From Halodesulfovibrio sp. MK-HDV (GTDB lineage Bacteria; Desulfobacterota; Desulfovibrionia; Desulfovibrionales; Desulfovibrionaceae), in the NCBI RefSeq assembly GCF_009914765.1, contig NZ_WYDS01000010.1:81061-145060 (forward strand): a DNA stretch of 64,000 nucleotides. Direction: 5' to 3'. Position numbers and translations under genes: made by a program. Positions within the stretch are counted from its first letter, which is position 1, and the number at the start of each line of letters is the position of its first letter. The notes beneath the pieces were generated by a model that worked only from the letters and a program-made list of their open reading frames with translations, made no database searches and was not told the DNA's origin. Positions 1-8,630 of this stretch are shown in pieces.

Positions 1-66
1 TGCAGGATAGTCATCCTTATCTTAAGAAGAATAGGACACGCTCCTGTTCATTTATGAGGTCGTTAC

Positions 67-1059
67 TTGAAACAGAAAATGTTGCGTGCACTTTTTTTAA
101 CATTCATACTCTGCATTCCCGTTTTTTTACAAGGATGCGGAGAAGAAGTCCCCGTTGTTAAAGTTGACTTTAGCAAACGGGAATCTGTTAAAGTTCCAGT
201 ACCGGAACCTGCAATAACCTACGCCTATTTACCTCAGTACTCCCACGAAGTTTCCTACGCTCGTCACAACCCGCTCATCCAGCATCTTGCTAAAGAAACT
301 GGTCTGCCTATGCGTCAGGTTTTTCCTGATACTTTTGCAGAGCATGTTCGCATGGTGGAACGGGGAGAAATTGATATTTCTTTCTCCAATCCGTTTGTTT
401 ATGTGCAATTAACCAAATTGGGCTCCACTGCTTTTGCGCGTATCAAGGAACCGGATGGACGTCCGACATTCCGCGGCCAGATTATTGTACATGCACAAAA
501 CAAAGCAATTCAAACACTCGAAGATGTTATCGGTAAACGCTGGATTGCGGTTGATCCATACTCCGCAGGCGGCTACCTTTACGCGCTCGGATATTTTTTA
601 GATCACGGCATCCACGCTCATAATTTTAGAGAAATTGCTTTTGCCCCCGGCCCGGGCGGTAAACAGGAAAAAGCCGCACTCGCAGTCTACGCCGGGAAAT
701 ACGACGTGGCATCTGTTCGCGAAGGCGCACTTGATACTGTAAAAGATAAAATAAACTTGCAGCACATTCGTGTGCTGGCAGTGACTCCGGAATATCCGGG
801 GTGGGTATATTCAGCCAGAAACGGCATGAACAAAGAGATCGTTTCAAAGATTGCAGAGGCTATGTTCAGACTTTCCATGGACATTCCCTCTGAAGCAGCA
901 ATCCTTAAAAATGCGCGCACCAGCGGTATCATTCCGGCCACAGATTCCGATTATGATGCTGTGCGTACTCTTATTCAGAAAATAGAAGCGGATAGAATTA
1001 CATCAAAGCTTCAAGACGTACCTCCACTACCAGCGCAGCGGGTGTCAAATGCTGAATAA
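67..1059 (+). CDS. PhnD-like periplasmic substrate-binding lipoprotein
   Basis: Predicted 330-aa substrate-binding protein of the phosphate/phosphite/phosphonate (PhnD) family. The N-terminus is a lipoprotein signal (hydrophobic stretch to about residue 23, then LQGC with lipidated Cys24). The body shows PhnD-like features: YLPQYSHEVSYARHNPLIQH, an ERGEIDISFSNP segment, and GKRWIAVDPYSAGGYLY. The start is TTG at 67, supported by TGAGGT six bases upstream; the next ATG (79) lies too far from that site. No permease or ATPase gene is nearby; instead its 3' end overlaps a histidine kinase gene by 11 bp. This suggests it serves as a ligand-sensing partner of the kinase rather than a transport component, which is inference. 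The ligand cannot be told from sequence. Confidence 0.85.
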   Translation: MKQKMLRALFLTFILCIPVFLQGCGEEVPVVKVDFSKRESVKVPVPEPAITYAYLPQYSHEVSYARHNPLIQHLAKETGLPMRQVFPDTFAEHVRMVERGEIDISFSNPFVYVQLTKLGSTAFARIKEPDGRPTFRGQIIVHAQNKAIQTLEDVIGKRWIAVDPYSAGGYLYALGYFLDHGIHAHNFREIAFAPGPGGKQEKAALAVYAGKYDVASVREGALDTVKDKINLQHIRVLAVTPEYPGWVYSARNGMNKEIVSKIAEAMFRLSMDIPSEAAILKNARTSGIIPATDSDYDAVRTLIQKIEADRITSKLQDVPPLPAQRVSNAE

Positions 1060-3097
1060 AATAAGCACAATGCGTTTTCGTACAAAACTTAATGCGGGAA
1101 TGAGTTTAATCATCATTTCCCTTTCACTTATGCTTGCCGTTGTAGTTACCCAAATCGCAACAAACTCGCTCGTACACGAAACTAAACGACGCGGGCAGGT
1201 ACTGGCGGATAACATCGCGCTGCGTACAACAAGCTCCATGCTTTCCGGCGATCTTTTGCAGATGAAGGAAATGGTTGATGAGCTACGCACTGTCGATAAA
1301 GATGTTGCTTACGCGTTCCTTGTAAACATCGACAACCAGATTCTGGCGCATACGTTTACAAACGGCTTTCCCGTTGATTTAAAATACGCCAACATTATCA
1401 CAGAAGACGCCCAGCCTTCCATCCGCCTCGTTGATACCGGCTCCGATAAATTTTATGACTTTGCCGTCCCAGTTACAGCTGGAGGACTCGTCATCGGACA
1501 AGCACGTCTGGGACTATCCAGAAGTCAGGTACAAAGCGTTGTTAACGGGCTTATTCTTACCATCTCTATCGTTACCGGTATCACACTGATCATCAGTCTT
1601 GCCATCTCAACGCAGTTTGCACACAAAATCACGTATAGACTCGGGATGCTCGGCAAATATGCTGAAAGCATTGTCCGTGGTGAACTCAATCTAAACCAGA
1701 CCTCCGGTCTCAACAGAAACTGTTGGGAAGTCTATAAGTGCGAGCAAACAGAATGTCCGGCTTACGGCAATACAGACAGGCGATGTTGGCAATTTGGCGA
1801 CACGCTGTGCACAAACTACTGTAGCAACAAGTCCGCACGTGATTTGGATAACTGCGAAGAGTGCCCTGTTTTTGCCAGAAACTCCGGTGATGAAATTCAT
1901 GAACTTGCAGAAACATTCGATGTCATGTCTCTTTCGCTGCGAGGACATATTGCTGAGCTTGAAGAAGCTAAAACTGATCTGACACAGCAGCAGGAAATTT
2001 TACGTACCATCTTTGAATCCAGCCCTGACCAGTTGTCTTTAATAGACAAGGACGGCACATATGTTTCCGTCAATCAGGCGTTTGCATCCTTTGTAAGTAA
2101 ATCCAAAGAAGCGATTGTCGGTAAAAAGGAATACGAAATTCCTTCATTGTTAAATACAGCCGACACTCTTCAGGAAACAAAACAGATAATCAGCACAAGC
2201 AAACCTGTTAACCGTGAAGTGCGTATCGTACTGGAAGACGGTTCACGAAAATGGTTTAACGTGCTGAAGGTTCCTGTGCATGATGAGCATAAAAACTCTA
2301 TCGGAGTTCTCGGCACAGCCCGTGATATCACGAACGTAAAAGATTACCAGAACCAGCTCATTCATTCACAGAAGCTTGAATCCATTGGTAAACTGGCAGG
2401 CGGCGTTGCTCACGAAATCAACACCCCGCTTGGCATCATCCTTGGATACTCACAGCTATTACAGGAAGATTTTCCTGAAGATGAGCAGGTACATAAAGAT
2501 TTGATCGTGGTTGAGAAGCAGGCAAAATTCTGCCGCAAAATTGTCGCAGACCTGCTTGATTTTTCACATCAGACAAAAAGTGAAAAGAAAGAAATGTGCT
2601 TCAACAACTCCATCATGGAAGTTGTTCAGCTTGTTCGACACGCATTCAAACTGGATAATGTAGCCATCATCCCACATCTGGATGACAGGCTTCCTATTAT
2701 CTATGGCAATCCTGAACAGTTAAAACAAGTATGGATGAACCTTATGTCTAATGCTATTGAAGCAATAGGTCATAATGGTGTGATTAATATTCACACCGAA
2801 CTTGATATTAACGTCGGAACCATAACCGCATGGTTCTCCGATTCCGGTACCGGCATTGCGACGAATGACATCGACTCAATTTTCGATCCATTCTTCAGCA
2901 CAAAGCCCGTAGGAAAAGGAACGGGGTTAGGTCTTTCAGTTTCGTTCGGCATCATTCAGGATCACGGCGGACGAATTTCTGCCATCAGCCCAGCTTCCAA
3001 ACGTTTACTGGAAGACGATGCTACCCGCACAGAAAACTGGGGACCGGGAACATCCTTTAAGGTTGTTCTTCCGTTAGATGAAATTGGATACGAATAA
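1049..3097 (+). CDS. Membrane sensor histidine kinase (HAMP with two-CW insert, PAS, HisKA, HATPase)
   Basis: 682-aa hybrid-free sensor kinase. Order: TM1 (about 21-40), periplasmic sensor region (about 41-168), TM2 (about 170-190), HAMP first helix, a cysteine-rich insert (about 226-276, NCWEVYKCEQTECPAYG, RRCWQFGDTLC, NCEECPVF), HAMP second helix (about 280-305), PAS (about 320-435), HisKA with GGVAHEINTPLG (phosphorylated His) and HATPase_c (N box NLMSNAIEAIG, G1 DSGTGI, GTGLGLS). The Cys-rich part matches the two-CW domain seen in sulfate-reducer signalling proteins. Its ATG overlaps the end of the PhnD-like gene, so the two are probably translationally coupled. The partner regulator is likely the receiver gene at 3254. 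The signal is not known; the cysteines could bind metal or report redox state (inference). Confidence 0.92.
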   Translation: MLNKISTMRFRTKLNAGMSLIIISLSLMLAVVVTQIATNSLVHETKRRGQVLADNIALRTTSSMLSGDLLQMKEMVDELRTVDKDVAYAFLVNIDNQILAHTFTNGFPVDLKYANIITEDAQPSIRLVDTGSDKFYDFAVPVTAGGLVIGQARLGLSRSQVQSVVNGLILTISIVTGITLIISLAISTQFAHKITYRLGMLGKYAESIVRGELNLNQTSGLNRNCWEVYKCEQTECPAYGNTDRRCWQFGDTLCTNYCSNKSARDLDNCEECPVFARNSGDEIHELAETFDVMSLSLRGHIAELEEAKTDLTQQQEILRTIFESSPDQLSLIDKDGTYVSVNQAFASFVSKSKEAIVGKKEYEIPSLLNTADTLQETKQIISTSKPVNREVRIVLEDGSRKWFNVLKVPVHDEHKNSIGVLGTARDITNVKDYQNQLIHSQKLESIGKLAGGVAHEINTPLGIILGYSQLLQEDFPEDEQVHKDLIVVEKQAKFCRKIVADLLDFSHQTKSEKKEMCFNNSIMEVVQLVRHAFKLDNVAIIPHLDDRLPIIYGNPEQLKQVWMNLMSNAIEAIGHNGVINIHTELDINVGTITAWFSDSGTGIATNDIDSIFDPFFSTKPVGKGTGLGLSVSFGIIQDHGGRISAISPASKRLLEDDATRTENWGPGTSFKVVLPLDEIGYE

Positions 3098-3121
3098 TCT
3101 ATCTGAATCATACAAAACGTC

Positions 3122-3173
3122 GAGAATTGCTAACTGGCGATGCTATTCATTAGCAGCTTCTTATACAATTCTC
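3122..3173 (+). other. Inverted repeat / stem-loop before the response-regulator gene
   Basis: In the 156-bp gap between kinase and receiver, GAGAATTG (3122-3129) pairs with CAATTCTC (3166-3173), with an inner GCTAA/TTAGC stem. There is no T-run, so it is not a standard terminator. It could be an mRNA stability or processing element. Confidence 0.4.
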
Positions 3174-3253
3174 ACAACGTTTTTTGCATACAGTCTGAGC
3201 AGCAGGTGTTGTCCTGCTGTCTGCGCTTACCTTACGCTAACAAGGAAATAGCT

Positions 3254-3619
3254 ATGGCAATAATCATGGTACTCGATGATGTTATTGACGCAGGCATTCT
3301 CATCAAACGCATTTTAGAACGCAAAGGGCATTCTGTAATGGTTTTTACAGATGAAGAAGAAGCCCTGACCTTTGCCCAGCAGGACACGCCCGACCTTGCG
3401 ATTCTAGACATTAAACTGCGCAAAATGACCGGAGTAGAAGTTTTGGCAGAACTCAAAACTCGTTCACCTAAAACACAAGTCATCATGCTTACAGGGTATC
3501 CGACACTGGAAACCGCTCGTGAATCTCTCAAACTTGGTGCTAATGAATACTGTGTAAAACCAATCGATAAAGAGGAACTGGAAAACAAAGTACAGGAAGT
3601 ACTCGCCGCGGCGTTGTAA
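3254..3619 (+). CDS. Single-domain response regulator (receiver only)
   Basis: 121-aa CheY-like receiver with no output domain. Visible signature residues are the acidic pair in MVLDDV, the phospho-acceptor Asp in LAILDIKL, the Thr in MLTGYPT and the Lys in CVKPID. ATG at 3254 is chosen because AAGGA lies just upstream and the longer reading frame from 3140 adds residues unlike any receiver. It follows the kinase gene after 156 bp and precedes the PEP-synthase-like gene. It probably receives phosphate from that kinase and acts by protein-protein contact, since there is no DNA-binding domain. Confidence 0.9.
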   Translation: MAIIMVLDDVIDAGILIKRILERKGHSVMVFTDEEEALTFAQQDTPDLAILDIKLRKMTGVEVLAELKTRSPKTQVIMLTGYPTLETARESLKLGANEYCVKPIDKEELENKVQEVLAAAL

Positions 3620-3689
3620 ACAACGCGGGTACGTTCTGTAGAACGGGCAAACACTTCGGGATGATGTAAACCAACATCCTACTCCCGAA

Positions 3690-3719
3690 ACACTCTCTCC
3701 GGTTGCGCGAGAGTTTTCA
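3690..3719 (+). terminator. Possible weak terminator after response regulator
   Basis: ACTCTC (3692-3697) pairs with GAGAGT (3709-3714), followed by TTTT. The stem is only six base pairs. A second imperfect hairpin with GGGATGATGT/ACATCCTACTCCC lies just upstream. Confidence 0.35.
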
Positions 3720-3829
3720 TCTTTGCCCGTTCCCCCTAAAAGTATTTTCCTGCGCACTGTATGTACAGCTGCGTTCTTTCCCCTTTCTATCGGCTTGAAT
3801 TTTAAACTTACACAGAGTTCAGAGGGATT

Positions 3830-6277
3830 ATGTTTATCACAGAGCTATTTAAGCACTGGACATTCCGGGCGTTTGCTCCGGGAACTCTTTTGCGCACAAA
3901 ATACAATGCCTTCAAAGAACTCTTACGACTCGACGAACGCTGTCTGGAACACATAGCTGATCTGGAAGAAATTCATTACGGCCGCGAGCAGGCAGACTGG
4001 ACACGCGTTGTATGGCTGACCGAAGAGCTTGGCCGTGATATCCGTAGCCTTATCGAACAGCTACAGCTTATGAGCCCTGTAAAGTACATGGACTTGCAGG
4101 ACTACGCCACAAAACTCAACTTCTATGTTCGCATGGGAGTAAGTGTGGAAGAGCCACACATTGAGCCACCTTTCGTATTCACACTTCCTGAAGCACAAGA
4201 CATGCTTGAAGCCGCTGGCGGCAAAGCAGCAAACCTTGCACGCATCAGTTCCGAAAAAGACATCAATCTTCTTCCGGCACGCGTCATATCCGCCCATGCA
4301 TACCATTATTTTGTAGAAGTAAACGACCTGCGTGAAGAACTGGATAAACGCCTGAGTGCTATTTCTCTTGCAGATGCCGCAACGCTGGATGAGCTTGCGC
4401 ATGAAATGCAGCAACTCATTCTACAGGCAGACATGCCCGACCCGATTGCTAACGAGATTGAAATTGCAGCTCTTGAGCTTGGTAAAAACGGCATAAAGCT
4501 CGCAGTGCGCTCCAGCGCAGTTGCAGAAGATGGAGCAGCCTCTTTTGCCGGACAGTACTCTTCAGTCCTCGATGTGACAGCGAATAATATTATTCAGGCA
4601 TGGAAAGAAGTTGTCGCGTCCAAGTACACCCCGCGCGCAATCGCATACCGCATTATGAATGGCCTTGCAGACACCGAAACACCGATGGCTGTTCTTATTA
4701 TGCCGATGGTAGACGCAGTATGCTCCGGCGTTGCCTTCTCTACTGCTCCAGCAGAACATGCTGCACATTTGGATGAACCGGCAGTCGCTGTGTACGCAAC
4801 TTCAGGAATCGGTGAAAAACTGGTTTCCGGCTCCGTCACAGCACAAACTACCTTCATCAGCAAAGCTGAAAAGCCACGCATTATTGAAAAAGCAGCGCAG
4901 AGTGTTGTTCCTGCACCGACGCTCAAACGCATCGCAGCCCAAGCGCAGCAGCTTGAAACATTTTTCGGGGAACCGCAGGATGTTGAATGGGTCGTAGACC
5001 ATCGCAGCAGAATTTTTATCGTACAAAGCAGACCTGTACCGCATAGCAGACGTCCGCAGCAAACAGAATGCCCAGCACATGACTTACAGGCTCTTGATAC
5101 CAACAAAGAATGTGCTTCCATGGGCATTGGTAGCGGCAAAGTGCGCGTTGTAGCAAACTGTCAGGATATTACAGAACTACCGCACGGAACCATTCTCGTA
5201 ACACGAGGGTTGGGGCCTGTACTCACACGCGTTATTCATCGCCTTAACGGTGTAATTGCAGAACGTGGCAGCGCGGCTAGTCACTTTGCATCAGTCGCAC
5301 GTGAATTCAATGTACCTGTCCTTTGCGGTGTCGAAGATGCATGCACTCGCTACACAAACGATCAGCTCATTACTGTAGACGGCACAACAGGATCAGTCTT
5401 TGACGGCGTACTGCCTGAATGTCATCAGGAAAACATAAAACCTCAGCAAGGCGTTATTCCGCGTCTTGGCAAAGTTCTGCCACGTATTGCGCGTCTGACA
5501 TTACTAGATCCTTCATCCGAATCTTTTGCTCCTGAATATTGCAAATCACTTCATGATCTTGTCCGCTTCGTCCACGAAAAAGGTGTAGAGGAAATGTTCT
5601 CCCTTGTGGACAAATCAAGCCGCGGTCTTTCCGGTTCCCGCAAGCTGCAAACACACCTGCCACTGAGCATGTATGTATTGAACCTTGATAAAGGACTCTT
5701 CCATTCAGCGGCTGGCAAAAAGGAAGTGGAACAAAGCGATATTGCCTCCGTTCCTATGTGGGCATTATGGTTTGGTCTTTCTTCAGAGCTGGTAACATGG
5801 CATGATGCGCTTCCACATTTTGACTGGGAACACTTCGACAAAGTAAGTGCCGGTATAATCTCAAAAGATTCACCGCTTCTGGCAAGCTATGCAATAATCT
5901 CTGATAACTACATGCATGCCATGTTACGGTTCGGCTATCACTTCTCAGTTGTGGACTGCATGTGCGGCGACAAAGACAGACAAAACTACATCCGCTTCCG
6001 TTTCATGGGCGGTGGTGGTAAATCGCACCAGCGCACGTTACGACTTGATTTTATCGAACGTATTCTTTCCAAAAACAACTTTGCCATAGAGCGTAAAGGC
6101 GACATGCTCAATGCACGTCACGGAATGGAAGAAGAGCACATTATCCAGCAGCGCCTTGCTCTGCTAGGGTTGCTTCTTGCCAAAACGCGTATGCTCGACA
6201 TGCGTCTTGAAGAAACGAGCGACTTAGACGCCCTTGAAAAAGAATTTTTCAAAGACCTCGGGAGCCTTACCTATTGA
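3830..6277 (+). CDS. PEP/pyruvate-binding (PEP synthase-like) protein, divergent, with novel C-terminus
   Basis: 815 aa. After a helical N-terminus (1-115) comes an ATP-grasp nucleotide-binding domain like that of PEP synthase/PPDK (about 120-420; GGKAANLARIS, VRSSAVAEDGAASFAGQYSS, QDVEWVVD). A phosphohistidine swivel domain follows (about 440-540; VIAERGSAASHFASVAREF, with the mobile His in SHF). The last 270 residues do not look like the usual PEP-utilising TIM barrel, so ordinary PEP synthesis is doubtful. A region near residue 730 is glycine-rich (FMGGGGKSHQRT). GAGGG sits before the ATG. It overlaps the next gene by 4 bp and sits downstream of a kinase/receiver pair, suggesting a signalling output (inference). 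The standard product name would be PEP/pyruvate-binding domain protein. Confidence 0.85.
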   Translation: MFITELFKHWTFRAFAPGTLLRTKYNAFKELLRLDERCLEHIADLEEIHYGREQADWTRVVWLTEELGRDIRSLIEQLQLMSPVKYMDLQDYATKLNFYVRMGVSVEEPHIEPPFVFTLPEAQDMLEAAGGKAANLARISSEKDINLLPARVISAHAYHYFVEVNDLREELDKRLSAISLADAATLDELAHEMQQLILQADMPDPIANEIEIAALELGKNGIKLAVRSSAVAEDGAASFAGQYSSVLDVTANNIIQAWKEVVASKYTPRAIAYRIMNGLADTETPMAVLIMPMVDAVCSGVAFSTAPAEHAAHLDEPAVAVYATSGIGEKLVSGSVTAQTTFISKAEKPRIIEKAAQSVVPAPTLKRIAAQAQQLETFFGEPQDVEWVVDHRSRIFIVQSRPVPHSRRPQQTECPAHDLQALDTNKECASMGIGSGKVRVVANCQDITELPHGTILVTRGLGPVLTRVIHRLNGVIAERGSAASHFASVAREFNVPVLCGVEDACTRYTNDQLITVDGTTGSVFDGVLPECHQENIKPQQGVIPRLGKVLPRIARLTLLDPSSESFAPEYCKSLHDLVRFVHEKGVEEMFSLVDKSSRGLSGSRKLQTHLPLSMYVLNLDKGLFHSAAGKKEVEQSDIASVPMWALWFGLSSELVTWHDALPHFDWEHFDKVSAGIISKDSPLLASYAIISDNYMHAMLRFGYHFSVVDCMCGDKDRQNYIRFRFMGGGGKSHQRTLRLDFIERILSKNNFAIERKGDMLNARHGMEEEHIIQQRLALLGLLLAKTRMLDMRLEETSDLDALEKEFFKDLGSLTY

Positions 6278-7425
6278 TTGACCCGCGCCCGCTTATTACA
6301 CGCATACGCACTAGCGCTTCGCACATTGCCTCCAGCATGTTGCAAGCCGTTTCGTATACAGCGCCTCCCAGTGCCTCGGATCACCCATCATTTCCGGTGC
6401 ACTGGGTTTCCTCGCGTCTTGCGCTTGGCCCAGCGCCCAGCACACAACGGCATTTTACGGCAATCAAAGAACAAAAAATATCCTGTATTCTCAACCTATG
6501 CGCAGAAATGAAAGAACTGCCAGCATTGGAAGAAAAAGCAGGATTTGAAGTCTATTTTCTTCCCATCGAAGACGAAGAAGCACCAGAGCTGGAACAACTC
6601 GATAAGGCTCTAGACTGGCTCGACGAACAACTCTTCCTCGGCAAGCACGTTTACATTCATTGCAGACACGGCATAGGCCGCACCGGAACCGTGCTCAACG
6701 CCTACCTTCTTCGCAGAGGGCTAGGACACAAGCGCGCGGCAAAAGTACTGCACAAACTTCGTGCAGAGCCGACAAACTTTACTCAGTGGCGCACCGTACG
6801 AAAATACGGAGCACAAAATGCTCAACTCAAAATCAAAACGCCTACTCTAGAGTTTGGTGAAGACACCGCCATGTCTCTTGAGCCATTCCTTACTGACTAC
6901 CATCATCTACAAGAAAGCATTGATGACCAGCTACAGCTGCACCAGATAGATTCCCTATGCGGTAAGCTCGACAATGCATGTTGTCACACCTGCGTACCGC
7001 TCACGCTTATCGAATCTCTAGCGCTCGCGACGCACCTGAACACGTCCATCCCAAGTGCTGCCCGTGCGGACATTATCGAACGAGCCGCTGAGGCAGTTCG
7101 TCATGAAAAAGAAAACGCCGAAGGGCTCTCCGGCACATTCTGTCTATACAACACATCTATATGCTGTCCGCTCCTGAAAGATGGCACATGTCTCTTATAC
7201 GAATATCGCCCCCTGCGCTGTCGTCTCTTTGGCATCACTCCAGAGTTAGACTCAAAAATATGGGAAGATATTCTTCACAGTCCGCTCGAACATCTTTCGT
7301 CACAAGTCTATCTGACCCTGACGAGTACCCTGCCCGACCACACAACGCTCATGTTTACCATTCCGGAAGTTCTCTCTGGAAAGTACGTACAGCGCCTCTT
7401 TTCCTTTTTGAAAGCTGCAAAATAA
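6274..7425 (+). CDS. Dual-specificity phosphatase fused to YkgJ-type cysteine-cluster domain
   Basis: 383 aa. Residues about 40-190 form a cysteine-based dual-specificity phosphatase: the P-loop HCRHGIGRTG carries the catalytic Cys and Arg, and LDWLDEQLFLGKHVYIHC precedes it. The C-terminal half (about 225-375) has the YkgJ zinc/iron-chelating pattern: ACCHTCVPLTLIE, CCPLLKDGTCLLYEYRPLRC. The start is TTG at 6274, overlapping the upstream TGA by 4 bp, with GGGAG upstream; ATG at residue 22 is a weaker alternative. Translational coupling to the PEP-synthase-like gene suggests the phosphatase acts on that protein or its product (inference). The substrate is unknown. Confidence 0.87.
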   Translation: MIDPRPLITRIRTSASHIASSMLQAVSYTAPPSASDHPSFPVHWVSSRLALGPAPSTQRHFTAIKEQKISCILNLCAEMKELPALEEKAGFEVYFLPIEDEEAPELEQLDKALDWLDEQLFLGKHVYIHCRHGIGRTGTVLNAYLLRRGLGHKRAAKVLHKLRAEPTNFTQWRTVRKYGAQNAQLKIKTPTLEFGEDTAMSLEPFLTDYHHLQESIDDQLQLHQIDSLCGKLDNACCHTCVPLTLIESLALATHLNTSIPSAARADIIERAAEAVRHEKENAEGLSGTFCLYNTSICCPLLKDGTCLLYEYRPLRCRLFGITPELDSKIWEDILHSPLEHLSSQVYLTLTSTLPDHTTLMFTIPEVLSGKYVQRLFSFLKAAK

Positions 7426-7480
7426 TTTGCAGAATATTTGATGAAAACACAAGAGTGTCTGCGGCATTTTGACTTTTATT

Positions 7481-7584
7481 GCCTCCGGCGGGTGTCTGCG
7501 ACGCCTTGGTTTCTGTTGCCTCCGGCGGGCAAGGGGCCAGCCCCTTGCATCCCTGCAAGAGGTACGACCTCTTGACTGCGATTA
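7481..7584. repeat. Interspersed repeat family A, copy 1
   Basis: GCCTCCGGCGGGCAAGGGGC at 7518 starts a unit with two nested hairpins (GGGGCCAGCCCC and CAAGAGGTACGACCTCTTG) ending in TGACTGCGATTA. A partial CCTCCGGCGG copy lies at 7481. Nearly the same unit, inverted, occurs at 12295-12361 and 45929-45995. The rest of the gap 7426-7839 shows no gene; it must contain the promoter of the sulfite reductase gene. Confidence 0.8.
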
Positions 7585-7839
7585 GGCGTTACAACACGGA
7601 ATGATCATCCCAACTTCGGCTTATTGATGTTTTATCTCATAAAATAACGTTCTGTTATGCCAAGCCATTGCCTACTCAACCACTCTGCTTCTTCGTAACA
7701 TACTGTTTTTATACAAGTCAGTTCGTGACAAAAATCATTATCTAATTCTCTCTTGCCCAAGGTAAAGCTGTTTTGCTATTTGAATCCATTGCTACAGATC
7801 GAATTAAATTTTCCGTATCATCATATATTGGAGTCAAAA

Positions 7840-8478
7840 ATGGCAACATTACCTGCAAGCGCACTTATTCAGCGTGATAAAGAAACATACCAGATTCGTA
7901 TTACTCCACCATCCGGTGTTGTAACCGCAGACGAACTTCGTCAGCTCGCAGATGTTGCGGACAAATACGAAGTACCTCTTCTCAAAATTACTTCCGGTCA
8001 GCGTATTGCGCTTTTTGGTCTTAATGAAGAAGACATGGCAAAAGCAGCTGAAGAAGTACCATTCCGTATTGGTGGTCACTACATTCAGGCTTGCCCTGGT
8101 ACCGACTGGTGTAAAATGGGTCAGTGCGATTCCTTAGGACTCGGCCAGACCCTCAACGAAAAAATCGGCACTCTCGCAACCGCTGCTAAAATTAAAGTCG
8201 GCGTTTGTGGCTGTCCTATCGGTTGTTCCGAAAGCCACATCCGTGACATCGGCTTCATCGGCGGCAAAAGCGGCTGGACCATGGTAATCGGCGGCAACTC
8301 CGGCTCCCGTCCACGCATCGCTGATACTCTCGCAGAAAAACTCACCACCGAAGAAGCTCTCGACCTGCTCGATCGTTTCCTTACCCACTACAACGACACT
8401 GCTAAGAAAAAGCAGCGCGTAGCACGCTACGTTGAAGAACACAGTATCGAAACCATCCGCGAAGCAATGGGCGTTTAG
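7840..8478 (+). CDS. Assimilatory-type (low-spin) siroheme sulfite reductase, small monomeric form
   Basis: 212 aa, the size of the small assimilatory-type sulfite reductase of Desulfovibrio. It holds a ferredoxin-like half (about 10-75, QIRITPPSGVVTADELRQLA) and a siroheme/[4Fe-4S] half with CPGTDWC (C-X5-C) and CGCPIGC (C-X3-C) cysteines that ligate the cluster and siroheme. It is predicted to reduce sulfite (or nitrite) with six electrons in the cytoplasm; the physiological role in sulfate reducers is unsettled. ATG at 7840 has TTGGAG six bases upstream; the longer frame from 7753 lacks support. Monocistronic: a strong terminator follows. Confidence 0.9.
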   Translation: MATLPASALIQRDKETYQIRITPPSGVVTADELRQLADVADKYEVPLLKITSGQRIALFGLNEEDMAKAAEEVPFRIGGHYIQACPGTDWCKMGQCDSLGLGQTLNEKIGTLATAAKIKVGVCGCPIGCSESHIRDIGFIGGKSGWTMVIGGNSGSRPRIADTLAEKLTTEEALDLLDRFLTHYNDTAKKKQRVARYVEEHSIETIREAMGV

Positions 8479-8495
8479 CTCACAACGCATTTTCA

Positions 8496-8535
8496 AAAAA
8501 AACGGATGCTCTATCACTAGAGCATCCGTTTTTTT
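8496..8535 (+). terminator. Rho-independent terminator after sulfite reductase
   Basis: CGGATGCTCT (8503-8512) pairs perfectly with AGAGCATCCG (8519-8528), flanked by an A-run and a T7 run. Confidence 0.9.
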
Positions 8536-8630
8536 ATGTCCTAGCCGAAAACCGCTTGCACCGACTAATATATGAAGTACCGTATAGTCAGCTTTTCATC
8601 ACGCAACCCGCCAAGAGGATGCTCTCCCAA

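Noticed and set aside
4594..5139. 181-codon - strand frame opposite the PEP-synthase-like gene
   Set aside because: Shadow of a well-supported + strand gene with clear motifs.
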